The notes below the pieces were generated by a model, which saw nothing but the letters and a program-made list of their open reading frames with translations, searched no databases and was not told the DNA's origin. From Apostichopus japonicus (taxonomy: Eukaryota; Echinodermata; Holothuroidea; Aspidochirotida; Stichopodidae): 64,000 nt of DNA. A program made the position numbers and the translations under genes. The stretch lies in contig NC_092569.1 of assembly GCF_037975245.1 (NCBI RefSeq), positions 10,153,001 to 10,217,000 of the forward strand, read 5' to 3'. Shown piece by piece: positions 14,357-42,528 of the stretch (position 1 is the first letter of the stretch; each line of letters begins with the position of its first letter).

Positions 14357-14584
14357 TCATGTTGCTGTGACAAGGAACTGCTTTGTTGTAATTGTCTAAC
14401 ATCGTATAAGAGTGACGTCATTTGTTTGTTGTTTACTCGAAAAATAAAACCTCTCCAAACTTCAGACATCGCGAAAAATGTTCCCAGGACATCCCTCTAC
14501 AACTTCCAACCAACAAACCTTGGCACTAAATATGTGCAACGAAACTCGTATTTTAAGCACTTTTTGAAGCCTGCCCTGATGGAC
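14357..14584. repeat. Direct repeat, unit 1 (right end of the 4-kb element)
   Basis: Starts TTGCTGTGACAAGGAACTGC and ends GCCTGCCCTGATGGACT, a slightly altered copy of the element's right TIR. Nearly identical to 14956-15184, 599 bp downstream. More diverged partial units occur at about 14075-14170 and 14285-14340. Confidence 0.85.
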
Positions 14585-14714
14585 TATGACGTCATATGTT
14601 TATTGTTTACTCGTAAAGTATTACCTCTTTTAGCATCCAACAACTTTTCAAGTATTCTAAGGACATTTCTTCACATTATCCAACCAACAAACCTTGGTTC
14701 TAAATAGGTTTAGT

Positions 14715-14782
14715 AACATTTAAAAACTATTATCATGTTGCTGTGAATAGTCACAGCAACATGATAATAGTTTTTAAATGTT
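14715..14782. repeat. Perfect 32-bp inverted repeat with 4-nt loop
   Basis: Arms 14715-14746 and 14751-14782 are exact reverse complements around ATAG. Three more bases pair at the base with one G-T step. Each arm contains the TTGCTGTGA word that opens the neighbouring direct repeats. Confidence 0.93.
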
Positions 14783-14955
14783 GCTGATTTTTAATTTAGC
14801 CTACACTTCATAGTGAGGTAATTTGATGTTTACCAACAATATAACATCTCTCCAAGCATCCAACAACTCCTAAGATAATCTCAGGACATCCCTCTATAAC
14901 TGTCAACAAAAACATCTAGGTTCTAATAAGTTCAAATGCATTTAAATGCCGTTTT

Positions 14956-15184
14956 CGTGTTGCTGTGACAAGGAACTGCTTTGTTGTAATCATCGTACAC
15001 CGTATAAGAGTGACGTCATTTGTTTGTTGTTTACTCGAAAAATAACACCTCTCCAATCATCCAACATCGTGAAAAATGTTCCCAGGACATCCCTCTACAA
15101 CTTCCAACCAACAAACCTTGGTACTAAATATGTGCAACGAAACTCGTTTTTTAAGCACATTTTGAGGCCTGCCCCGATGGACTA
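14956..15184. repeat. Direct repeat, unit 2, including the true right TIR
   Basis: Same unit as 14357-14584. Here the end reads GCCTGCCCCGATGGACTA and matches the left TIR perfectly. Confidence 0.85.
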
Positions 15185-16253
15185 GAATACCGCATTGATA
15201 TTTCTTGAAAACAACTTGATTTGCATATCTTATTATTTGTCTTGCTCTGTATTACCCTACTTCATCAATATTCATCTGAGCGTGGTCATTACATTCTAAT
15301 TCGAGTGTAGTTATAAATCCTACTTTGCCAGGATCCATGGATACATACATTATATCAATAATTCTTTAGAATACGCACGTAACATGTCGACCTTTTTTAA
15401 CAAATAGTAGCAAGTTTCAACAAAAATTAATAATTACGTTAATATGTTGACAATTTGCAACAAATTGAAAATTTCCTTCTACCTAGTGAGTAACAAAATC
15501 AACAGTTTGACTATTTAGCAATTGTTATTACGTTGAAAATTTGCTTTAAACATAATAAAGAACATGGCAATGATAAATCTCTTAAAAACAAAATTCTGCA
15601 ACAAAATCATTAATTACGCTCGCATCAAAATGTCATAATTTCAATATTTTGCATAAAAAAGATAATAAATTGCCGCAAGTTGCAGTATGAAAGTTTTATA
15701 TTTGCCGGCACCTCAACGTTTCCATATACATTTAGCATATGACACTGTCAAACATAACTTCACCTGTTATTTTAAACTGGCCAAGCGCAATGTACTGACG
15801 CAGGGACCTTGCAATGTGAACACAGTAGTTCGTAGTATATATTATTGCATGGCTATTTGCCGCTTAGGAAGGTGAGATTATTGCTTTAATTTTACAATCT
15901 TTACAGCTACATCTGAGTATGTCTTAGTTTGTGTAACCCTTTTCAATGGGCACAAATCTAATTCAATTAGCATACTTATTAAATTTTATTTACTAGTCGT
16001 GTATATTAATTTCGACTACATGGCTTTGCAACATCAGACAAAAATATGATAATATCACATGTTTAATAATTTCAATAAAGCATGTGTAGCTTTGTGATAT
16101 GTGTGGATCATGACTGTTATATATATATATATATGACTTTTCCAAAATCGGACTTTAGTATTCCCAACTGACTTCCGAGTTATATAGTATCATGATTGAT
16201 CCCTAGAGAAAGGAAAATTGTCACAAAATAGGAATAGTATTGTTCGATATAGG

Positions 16254-17318
16254 CAGGGTTCGGTTTCTTCCTGTAGAAACCTATTTCTTCCGGGGACGTG
16301 GGAGAAACTGGAAGAAACCTGTTTCTTCCAGGTTTCTTCCACTTCCTTCCGGAAGAAACTGGTAGAAACCAGAAGAAACTGGAAAAAACTGTAAAAATTG
16401 GCATATATGCAGCACAGCCCACATACACGATACAGAGACAAATAGTTTACCACCATCTGACTGAAATGAATACCATTGAAACCATCAAAATATGATAAAA
16501 TTATTTTGATTATAATTTTGGGTTGTTTTTATAAATCACAATATTGAAGGACTACCTATCATCTCGCAATCCCCCCCCCCCCCCCCATCAACCAGAATTG
16601 TATAACTAGCCATACTGTATGAATGATTAACCTGGATTGGCCCATGCACTGAGGATTTAATACAATAAACACCAAGAAAAAGCCAAACAATATCTGTTAG
16701 ATTTAGGCAACATTGTAATTTCTGCAACTCCCTAAATTACAACTTGTAGTTAGGGGGACTTGTCATCCCAACAGCAAAAAGAACAAACATCCATAATTAA
16801 ACACATCTGGCTACGAGCCAGCCCTTATTTCACACTACAACTACCAGTCGAATCTGTAACCCTCATGTCTTGGGTTCAATCTCCACAAAATATGGTCATA
16901 GTGGCCAATGTAATCGTAGTAATGAGTGTGTAGGTAGTAGGTAGTAGGCCTACACTAGTTTCCAGGGAACACTTGCCCGTCCACTCAGAAACTAGTTTTT
17001 AACTAAGAACTGTTCCCTTGTTCCCTGAATAGTCCGATGCCAGTAGCCTAGTACTATATTGTGTACGGTATATGCTGGAAGCCTGTCATGTGCTCCAAAC
17101 CTAGATATAGACTACCTTGATGACACTTTAGTGCTTCTTGTCCATTTATTACATAGTTAGAAATCATTGCAAGTTGTTTTAATACTTTATCAACAGTTTT
17201 TTCCTAAAAAATTGAGTTTCTTCCGTTTTGTCCGGAAGAAACCTATTTCTTTCGAGTGGAATATACCGCGGTTTATTCCGCGGTTTTTTCCACTCCCGGA
17301 AGAAACCTGCGAACCCTG
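16254..17318. mobile_element. Nonautonomous hAT-like element (1065 bp)
   Basis: Ends are CAGGGTTCG...TTTCTTCC and its inverse, GGAAGAAACCTGCGAACCCTG. An 8-bp target duplication with one mismatch flanks it (gatatagg 16246-16253, aatatagg 17319-17326). The empty sites in both paralogues, about 45270-45285 and 61190-61205, read gtacgataaaggtgaaac. CAG-type ends plus an 8-bp duplication are characteristic of hAT. The interior is non-coding: many GGAAGAAACC and inverse words near both ends, a C16 run at 16571-16586 and a CCGCGGTTTATTCCGCGG palindrome near the right end. Confidence 0.82.
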
Positions 17319-17326
17319 AATATAGG

Positions 17327-17740
17327 TGTAACAATATTCCGACCTCGTGATAACGCTGTGCTTTATACGAAATGATGTAGGCCTAATGGAGATATACCAA
17401 CCGGAAAACTAAACAGAACGTCCATTTACGCCATAATCAATGGTTATGAAGGAAATACATATCAATGAACACCAGAATAAACAAAATAATATTCTTTAGA
17501 TATACTTACAATACTTACCTGGGTTTTGAAGGCAAAAAATGTCTTTAGTAAGCCTAACAATTTAACAAGTTGTTAACTCACACGTTTATGTAAAGAAAGA
17601 GCTTTCAATAGGAAATGACGTTGTTCGTGATGATCATATGGCTATTGCATGTAATAGTATAACCGTTTGTATGGACGCTAAAGGAAACAAACATCATATT
17701 CACTGCACTTGAAAGCCCTCTTCAACTATCGACATCACAA
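17327..17740. other. 5' flank of copy A
   Basis: Continues the alignment with 45280-45600 (for example TTTCAATAGGAAATGACGTT), then diverges at about 17690. Holds the candidate first exon; no TATA box evident. Confidence 0.4.
17519..17590 (-). other. Candidate noncoding first exon of copy A
   Basis: The acceptor at 8367 implies an upstream 5' exon. On the minus strand, CCTTCAAAACCCAG followed by GTAAGTATTG is a strong donor here, and the segment is conserved before the same relative donor at 45464 (GTAGGTGATC) and 61394. The 5' limit is not visible; the right end given is approximate. Confidence 0.4.
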
Positions 17741-17741
17741 T

Positions 17742-17778
17742 GTCCTGGTGGCATTGCGTGGGATTGGTAAACAATTTG
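17742..17778 (-). pseudogene. Decayed terminal-exon fragment of MS4A-like copy D
   Basis: CCTGGTGGCATTGCGTG followed by ggattggtaaacaatttg matches the acceptor end of exon 5 in copy A (CCTGGTGGCATTGCGTGAGG...), with the acceptor destroyed. The rest of the exon is missing. Confidence 0.45.
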
Positions 17779-17831
17779 AAAATGAATACAATGGTTGAAT
17801 AACTATAAGAAAAAATCAATATAACACATTC

Positions 17832-17835
<4 letters not shown>

Positions 17836-17889
<54 letters not shown>
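17836..17889. repeat. (AT)n microsatellite
   Basis: About 54 bp of pure AT repeats. Confidence 0.9.
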
Positions 17890-17890
<1 letters not shown>

Positions 17891-18134
17891 CTATATACTA
17901 GCTAGATCAATCGGTCTGTAGTTATGTACAGTAGTGGGGTAAGGAACCTTGGGTATGGGAGCTGTCATTGCGTGCTTCCAAAAGGAAGGAATTATACTCT
18001 GATCAATACTTTTCTTAACTATTTCAGTAAAAAACTTAAAATCACACCATGGGTTTGTGTGATTACCTGAGGATACTCCGTTCTTACCTGTCCGAAAATC
18101 TTCCTTACATCATTTTCATGTATAGTTGGCAACT

Positions 18135-18361
18135 AGTATTCTTAGTATTCTCCGGTAGCTAGGGATAGCTCAATATCTTTGATAACCAGCCAAGGCATAG
18201 GGTAGTATCCTATGGTATAGGTAGGAAAGTACTATACTACCTATGATATAGGTAGGAAAGAAGTATTCTTAGTATTCTCCGGTAGCTAGGGATAGCTCAA
18301 TATCTTTGATAACCAGCCAAGGCATAGGGTAGTATCCTATGGTATAGGTAGGAAAGTACTA
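18135..18361. repeat. Perfect 100-bp direct duplication, 127-bp period
   Basis: Units 18135-18234 and 18262-18361 are identical over 100 bases. The 27-bp spacer itself repeats part of the unit (ATAGGTAGGAAAG). The related sequence at about 57680-57730 in block C has a single copy, so the duplication is local and recent. Confidence 0.93.
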
Positions 18362-19216
18362 AGACTCAACTCTAGTATCTGTGATAACAACCGATAAACG
18401 AACTTGTTGCATGGGAACGTGATGACTTCCACACTCTTTGCCGAAGTTTTAATGATTTCAGAGTGCTACATTCTTATATAAAAAAAAATAAAAAAATGAT
18501 CTAAAAAAGGTTGTGTAAAATTGTACACATCCGCTGTGTAACGAGTGCACCTATCAACCTTGTGTAGAAACTATACAACTGTTGCGTAAGTTTTCATTAA
18601 CACAACAGTTTGCTACAGTGAGACCTGTGTTAAACTTTAATGCAAATTGCTTAACTACACATTTACAGTAGGACACTATTCACTATACCAAAAAAGGATA
18701 TACATTTTCTTGGAATATATATTTATTTTGGGGGATCAAATATGAAACTAGGTCCAATCACAGTTGGGTAAAATTACATTTACTCAGAACTTGTGTAGGA
18801 ATGTTTACACAACTGTTTATAGTGTAAGATGCTACATGGTGTAGTCCTTTTGAACTAGCCTAGTCAACTTTCCCTAGCAGATGGCACTGCCTCATGATAC
18901 TCAAACGTTGATATTGATCGAACCAACAACAGGTAGGTTGTAGGGAAGTATCGATTTCATGCTTAAACAATAACTTGTTATTTTAACTTGGTTAACAGAC
19001 TTTATCAGCTGGTTCCATTTTTATTGTTAAGTTGGTATTGCCTCTGTAGCCATTCCAGCCGTGAAGTGAAGTGGTTGCAAATTTACCATCATAACAGATA
19101 TTATTTAGTGTATGAAGGCCTATAATCATCATCTATTATGAATAGAGATTTACATTATGCATATATGAACAGCAAAACAACAAGGAAAGCGCCGCTTTGT
19201 TTTGTGTGCATGGTGA
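18362..19216. other. Intergenic, block D
   Basis: No gene seen. About 19040-19210 aligns with 57740-57905 (for example GGAAAGCGCCGCTTTGTTT). Confidence 0.5.
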
Positions 19217-19955
19217 GGGGGCGTGCTGCGAATATTTTTTGCCCAAACTGAACTGACGCTGAAATCATTTCCTCGATTCTGATTGGTTCTCAGCGAGCCA
19301 ATAGGTTTCCGTATAGGTTTCCGTACGTATAGGTCATAAGGCTTTATAGCTCACAAGTCAAAAGACTCAGACATGTCGTCAAATGCTTTTTTTTGTACAC
19401 TCAATGGCTGGCACACCCTCGCTCGCCGTCTCCATGGTCACTGCACATTGACTAGTCCTATCATGATTCATTGACTGAATACATTTTGAATTTATGATTA
19501 TGAAACTAGAAGTATCGCAACTCCGAATGTACACACACACCTCAAACATATGTACATCAGTTACATGTATACAATTACAAATGCACTGTGTTTTATTGTG
19601 TTGTATACTATACACAGTACAAAAGGCTTCAGTACTTGTGTTGTGTATAGCGGAGTTAAGCGAATAAACAAACGATCGAGGACTGCCTACATTGGGCGCA
19701 GTAGTTGAGAATAGTTGCTTCATTGTGTTAAGAACACTATATACTTTCGTTCATATATACCTTCCAAAAGTTCTGGAAAGTTGCTAATGTGCATATCTTG
19801 AATTTGTTCGTGTTGATCATACTAATATCGGCAGAGTATGGAGGGATCGGTGTTGAATACTTAAGTATATAACGTACTCGCTGAGAGCCAATCAGAAACG
19901 AGGAAATACTTTCAGTGTCAGTTCAGTTTGGGGAATAAATATTCGCAGACGGGCT
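19217..19955. mobile_element. 0.74-kb element with about 80-bp inverted terminal repeats
   Basis: Left arm 19217-19297 and right arm 19877-19955 are inverted copies with roughly 85% identity by eye (shared words CTGCGAATATT, AACTGAACTGAC, TCTGATTGG, CTCAGCGAG). Block C at about 57905-57925 reads straight from gtgcatggtt to gtccagagtgtga with no insert, supporting insertion here. The only longer ORF (19379-19723, minus) resembles no transposase. Target duplication not clear. Confidence 0.65.
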
Positions 19956-20476
19956 ACCGTTTTGTCCAAAGTGTGATTCCACGTTTCCATTGTGCTCTGT
20001 GCTCATATTTACATAATGAGATTAAACATATGATATACACATTTGCTACGATTGTTTAACATATCTAATTTTAATGCTGGACAGTATTTGCAAATTAAAG
20101 TACTTAAACGAAAGAAAAATATCCTTACTTATTTGTAAAAATGTTTTTCTCACCATTTTGGTGGCATGAGTTTATAGTCCTTTTGGTTAAATGTTGTAAT
20201 AAATTAATGTCAATTAAATATCCTATAAGACTGTTACCTAAATGATTGTATTATCTTATATTGGTACCTACAGATTTGTCTTCCCAGTAGTATTGAACAG
20301 CGCCGAAAATTTTATAGTATACAATAGAAATGAGCTCATTACTTTAAAATGAATGCTGTTTTAATTAATCTTATCATTTATCAAGAATTAAAAATACTTA
20401 ATAGAAATTAAAAACATGGGCGGTAAACCGAAGAAAAGTGTTCACAAATTGGGTGATATTTTAAAAGTGCACTTAC

Positions 20477-20540
20477 CACGCCATTACAGAGCCCCCAGTG
20501 ACCATAATAGATACCCAGTGACCATAATAGGTAAATTCCC
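20477..20540 (-). pseudogene. Decayed exon 1 of MS4A-like copy D
   Basis: The 3' half is readable as YYGHWGLCNGV followed by an intact GTAAGTGC donor, against GHWGIWNGV in A-C; the invariant second Trp is Cys. A 21-bp internal repeat (ATACCCAGTGACCATAATAG) and loss of the [10 protein letters not shown] start destroy the rest. No exons 2-4 of this copy are detectable. Flanking 20030-20470 aligns with the intron side of exon 1 in the other copies. Confidence 0.65.
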
Positions 20541-21465
20541 ACATCCGTAGATTTGTGATTGGGATCTGTCTCTGACATGCACAGTTGGACATTCACAACC
20601 TACAATTTATGAAGTTCTCGAAATAACACACGTGGACCACTGTGCTTTTGCGGGCGAACTTGAATATGAAGGTTTTACACAATAAAGTTTTAATGGTTAT
20701 TTAAATTCCTACCTAAACTTATGTGGTAATGAGCGTCTAACAGTACTTTACGAATGTGTGAAAACTGCTTGAAATTTTTCAAAAACATTAACACTACCCA
20801 CCCTTAGTTTTTATACCATGTCTGCCACAAATCTTAAGTGAATCAGAAAAAAAGACTCCTTACCTTAGAAATTAACAGCGATCTCTGAATTTTACAGCAA
20901 TTCAAATAAAGACCACGAAGCTGATGACAGTTACAGTGACCAAAGAGATGAAAGTTGCCTACATGTATCAACGTCGTTATTCGTTATACATATATCATGC
21001 AAAACATGTACGCGCTAAGTACTGTTTATTCTTGGTGGGCGATGTTCGATGAACATGTCACTAAGCGTAATGTATATAAATATAACAAGGATTTCTATTA
21101 TACTTGCGCAATGTGCCGAGTAATTCATGCAGGGAGCTGTAAGACAAGCTCCCTAATTAAACTATGCTGTGAGACCACAACGAGTGTAGACAGTACAGCG
21201 AATGTGCTGGCAGTCAGTCCCCAACAAGCGAATTAATGAGCTCAAAGAGCAGTTTTCTTGTAGCCCCGCCTCTTAACTATTTTCATTAATACAATACACG
21301 CAATTGAAAATGCCATAGTATTGTCAATTTTCAACGAATTACCTTACGGCAAAACACAGCGTTATGGAACATACTTTAGGACATTATTAGCTCTGCGTGT
21401 ACATGTCATGATGTGCATTGATGTAGTTCGTGGAAAACGCCCATGTCAAACAATATCGCCTAGAT
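20541..21465. other. Intergenic, nothing recognised
   Basis: AT-rich; the ORF at 20955-21236 has no recognisable motif or paralogue in the window. Confidence 0.4.
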
Positions 21466-21786
21466 CAGTGGCTCCCTAACTGAGTTGCACGTTATCCCCA
21501 AGGGAGCGTGAGTCCATCCCAGGGGATTCGTGAGACGTTTCTGAAATCAAACTAGAGTACTTTTTGTTGAACAAAAATCGGATATACCATATAATTTAGT
21601 GATGTACAAAAGTCGTAACTATGGAAAAACTCTGTTTTTTTTATTACAATATTACACTATGAACTTGCTCTTTTACGAAGCATTGTTATGCGTATTATAG
21701 TATAATAATGACGAAAAGTTGGGGGTTCGTGGACAACTCTGACATCCACAGGGGGTTCATGGGGGATAACGTTACTGAACCCCTTG
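21466..21786. mobile_element. Possible hAT-type MITE remnant
   Basis: Begins CAGTGGCTCCCTAACTGAG, of the CAGTGG type common in hAT ends, with CACGTTATCCCC near the left end and GGGGGATAACGTTAC near the right end in inverted orientation. The target duplication is not convincing. Confidence 0.4.
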
Positions 21787-21914
21787 CATAGAGGTTATTG
21801 TACGCACCGCATTGTCATGATAATACTATAGCCCTGATAGAAAGAGCACAAATTGCTCGTCTTCTTGCAACACATTATGCAAGCTCCGAAGATGAAGTGT
21901 AGGCTAGGAAAAAA

Positions 21915-22142
21915 ATACCTTACACTAACCACGACAAAATACCACCCTTACGACATGGTAAACTGTGGTACCATACCAACATTTGACTGGGCTAGTTTGA
22001 GGAGGTTTACCACAGTTATACCATCGTACTATACCTCATCTTCACTATGGTTTTATCACAAATTTTCCTATGTGTACTATGGCTTTACTATAGTATTACC
22101 CTAATTAACCATAGTTTACCGCTGTAAAATGAGGGTAATTTC
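21915..22142. repeat. Palindromic ACCATAGT-rich element
   Basis: Left CATGGTAAACTGTGGTA and right ACCATAGTTTACCGC are imperfect inverted copies, with further ACTATGG/CCATAGT words between them. Looks like a small foldback element; no paralogue in the window to prove insertion. Confidence 0.35.
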
Positions 22143-22156
22143 TTTTTTCTGGGAGC

Positions 22157-22166
22157 ATATATATAT

Positions 22167-22235
<69 letters not shown>

Positions 22236-22270
22236 GTACATGTTTATGTTTATGTATATATACATATATA
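22157..22270. repeat. (AT)n microsatellite with GT/GTTT steps
   Basis: AT dinucleotides with a TATGTACATGTTTATGTTTA stretch before the last tract. Confidence 0.88.
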
Positions 22271-23830
22271 TCACAACATCAACGTGTTATCGTACAAAAT
22301 ACAATTGGGTCGTTTGCAAGCAGCGATGTTTAACGTTTTACGACAGTTTCAAATAAAATGAAATAAATTGAGAGAGTAACGCAATCACATGGTTTAAACA
22401 GGAGGTAAATTAATCAAAATATGTTTTTCAGTAAGAAATGAAAAGAACTTGCATGTTTTGTACTTGAAGTTATCATAATTAACAAATTCATCAATTTACA
22501 TTAATAATCGGACTTGTCAAAATCCATTTTAAAGGATTCTCTGGAGCCAAAGGTAATCACAAAATCACATAATTACTGAAAATTGTAAGAATATTTAGTC
22601 GCAAACCACATCCTCGTAGCATATTGATTGCGAAAATATTAAGTTTTCAAATTTTGTGATATTTTGTCAGTGCATCTGGCAACAGCAGAAAAGATGATGG
22701 CAAGAGGGTACTTCAGCCGAAAATGCCTTTCTTTATAGATTGTTCATCATTTTATACACAGAGGAACAAAATACTTCTTCAAAAAGATACAGTTTGTTGA
22801 ATTTTAACTACAGAAAACTTGTACAGTCAATTATTCCATAAGCATTAACCAGAACAATTGGTGTGAAAGTATGTGTTACTGTATATAATTACGCAACGTT
22901 TCTATCGAGGGCACTGTCATATTGGTCCTAACAGAGCTGTAGATTCGACTTTGGGATATAACGCAAGTGATCTTTTCTGTTGACATATATCTCTAATGAT
23001 TTTGTGAAGCGCTTTAGTTAACCCTTTTTGTCTATTTTTCATTGTTCTGAACACATAGCATGTATTGTGGTTCAGTCTGCAAGTAAAGAACGTACAAAAA
23101 TATTCTCAGTTACTTTAGAGACTGCAATTTATTAAGTTTTGCAGTACTAGAAAGGACCGATATGACAGCGCCCTCTGTTAATTTAGGGCGTGGCTGAAGA
23201 TCCCAATTGGTAAGTGTAACTTAAGTGACGACACACTTAAATAAAGATTCAGTATTTTCACTTTAGCCCTTTATTGTGTATAGTCAGTTGTTCTGAACGC
23301 ATGGAATGTACCCGGGTTCAATCGTCGAACAAAGAACGTGTCAAAATACGGCGTACACACGTTACACGTCTTTCAGAACTCAAAAGTATAAACACTACAT
23401 GTACACTAAATGGTATCGTCATACTATTAACATAATAACACGGTTTGTTATATCTCCCGTCACCGATTATACAATGATATCCCTGTCATTTCCCTGCTTG
23501 TGTATCGAATATTTCCTTTCTTTGCTATGAAGACTAACATAAAATACAGAGCTGCGTTTAAAAAAGACAACGGCTTTGAAAAATTGTTGAACCATTCAAT
23601 AGAAAATACTACAGTCTAATAGAAATTGCCAATACATAAGTCTGTACCAACTGAGAATCCGACGAAAAACAGGAATACTAATAACAGTTGATTATGCCCA
23701 AACCTTCTTGACCCTCCCCTTCCCCTATTTCGAAATGCAGATCATATTTCTTAATATACTGCAGTTTCGTTGTTAATGAGCTAATAATATCAATTTTATG
23801 AAAAAAGCGTTACAACTTTTATCAAGCTGA
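22271..23830. other. Intergenic 3' of copy B
   Basis: 22400-23960 aligns in places with 49270-50220 downstream of copy C (for example GATGATGGCA... and TTGATTATGCCCAAACC), so this is shared 3' flank. No gene recognised. Confidence 0.5.
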
Positions 23831-23836
23831 TTTATT
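23831..23836 (-). terminator. Poly(A) signal of copy B
   Basis: AATAAA on the minus strand within CCAATAAATCAGCTTG, about 160 bp past the ancestral stop. The same word stands at 50126-50131 behind copy C. Confidence 0.6.
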
Positions 23837-24054
23837 GGAAACTTATTAATTCTACATTGGGCTGCTTACATTGGTACAACCATATATTGAATATAAGCTC
23901 GGATTGACATAAGAGTAATGCGAAATTTAAGAAATGATTATAAGTATGTTTCTTTCTGTGTGAATGCAGACATTACGTTTGTTTTCCAAATTTTTCTTAG
24001 ATTTTAGGCTGAGCAGCAGCGACCTGGTAGGACGGAGGGTTGTCATTAACACTG

Positions 24055-42510
<18,456 letters not shown>

Positions 42511-42528
42511 GTTCGTAGTACAACCGTT

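Larger units (their letters stand above)
11124..15184. mobile_element. 4.06-kb TIR DNA element with empty sites in both paralogous blocks
   Basis: The left end TAGTCCATCGGGGCAGGC is the perfect inverted copy of the right end. It is flanked by GAA on both sides (11121-11123 and 15185-15187); the unoccupied sites at about 44257 and 60174 read ctcGAAtaccg, the uninterrupted target. A 5-bp GAATA duplication with unequal ends is a second possible reading. Contents: a broken coding-like stretch at 12525-12842, a 32-bp hairpin, and a 228-bp direct repeat next to the right end. No transposase motif recognised, so the superfamily is left open. Confidence 0.75.

Noticed and set aside
14193-15185. ORFs with repeated CCDKELLC words
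   Set aside because: They follow the direct repeats of the transposon end and have no domain; chance frames.
19379-19723. 114-aa minus ORF in the foldback element
   Set aside because: No transposase motif and unremarkable composition.
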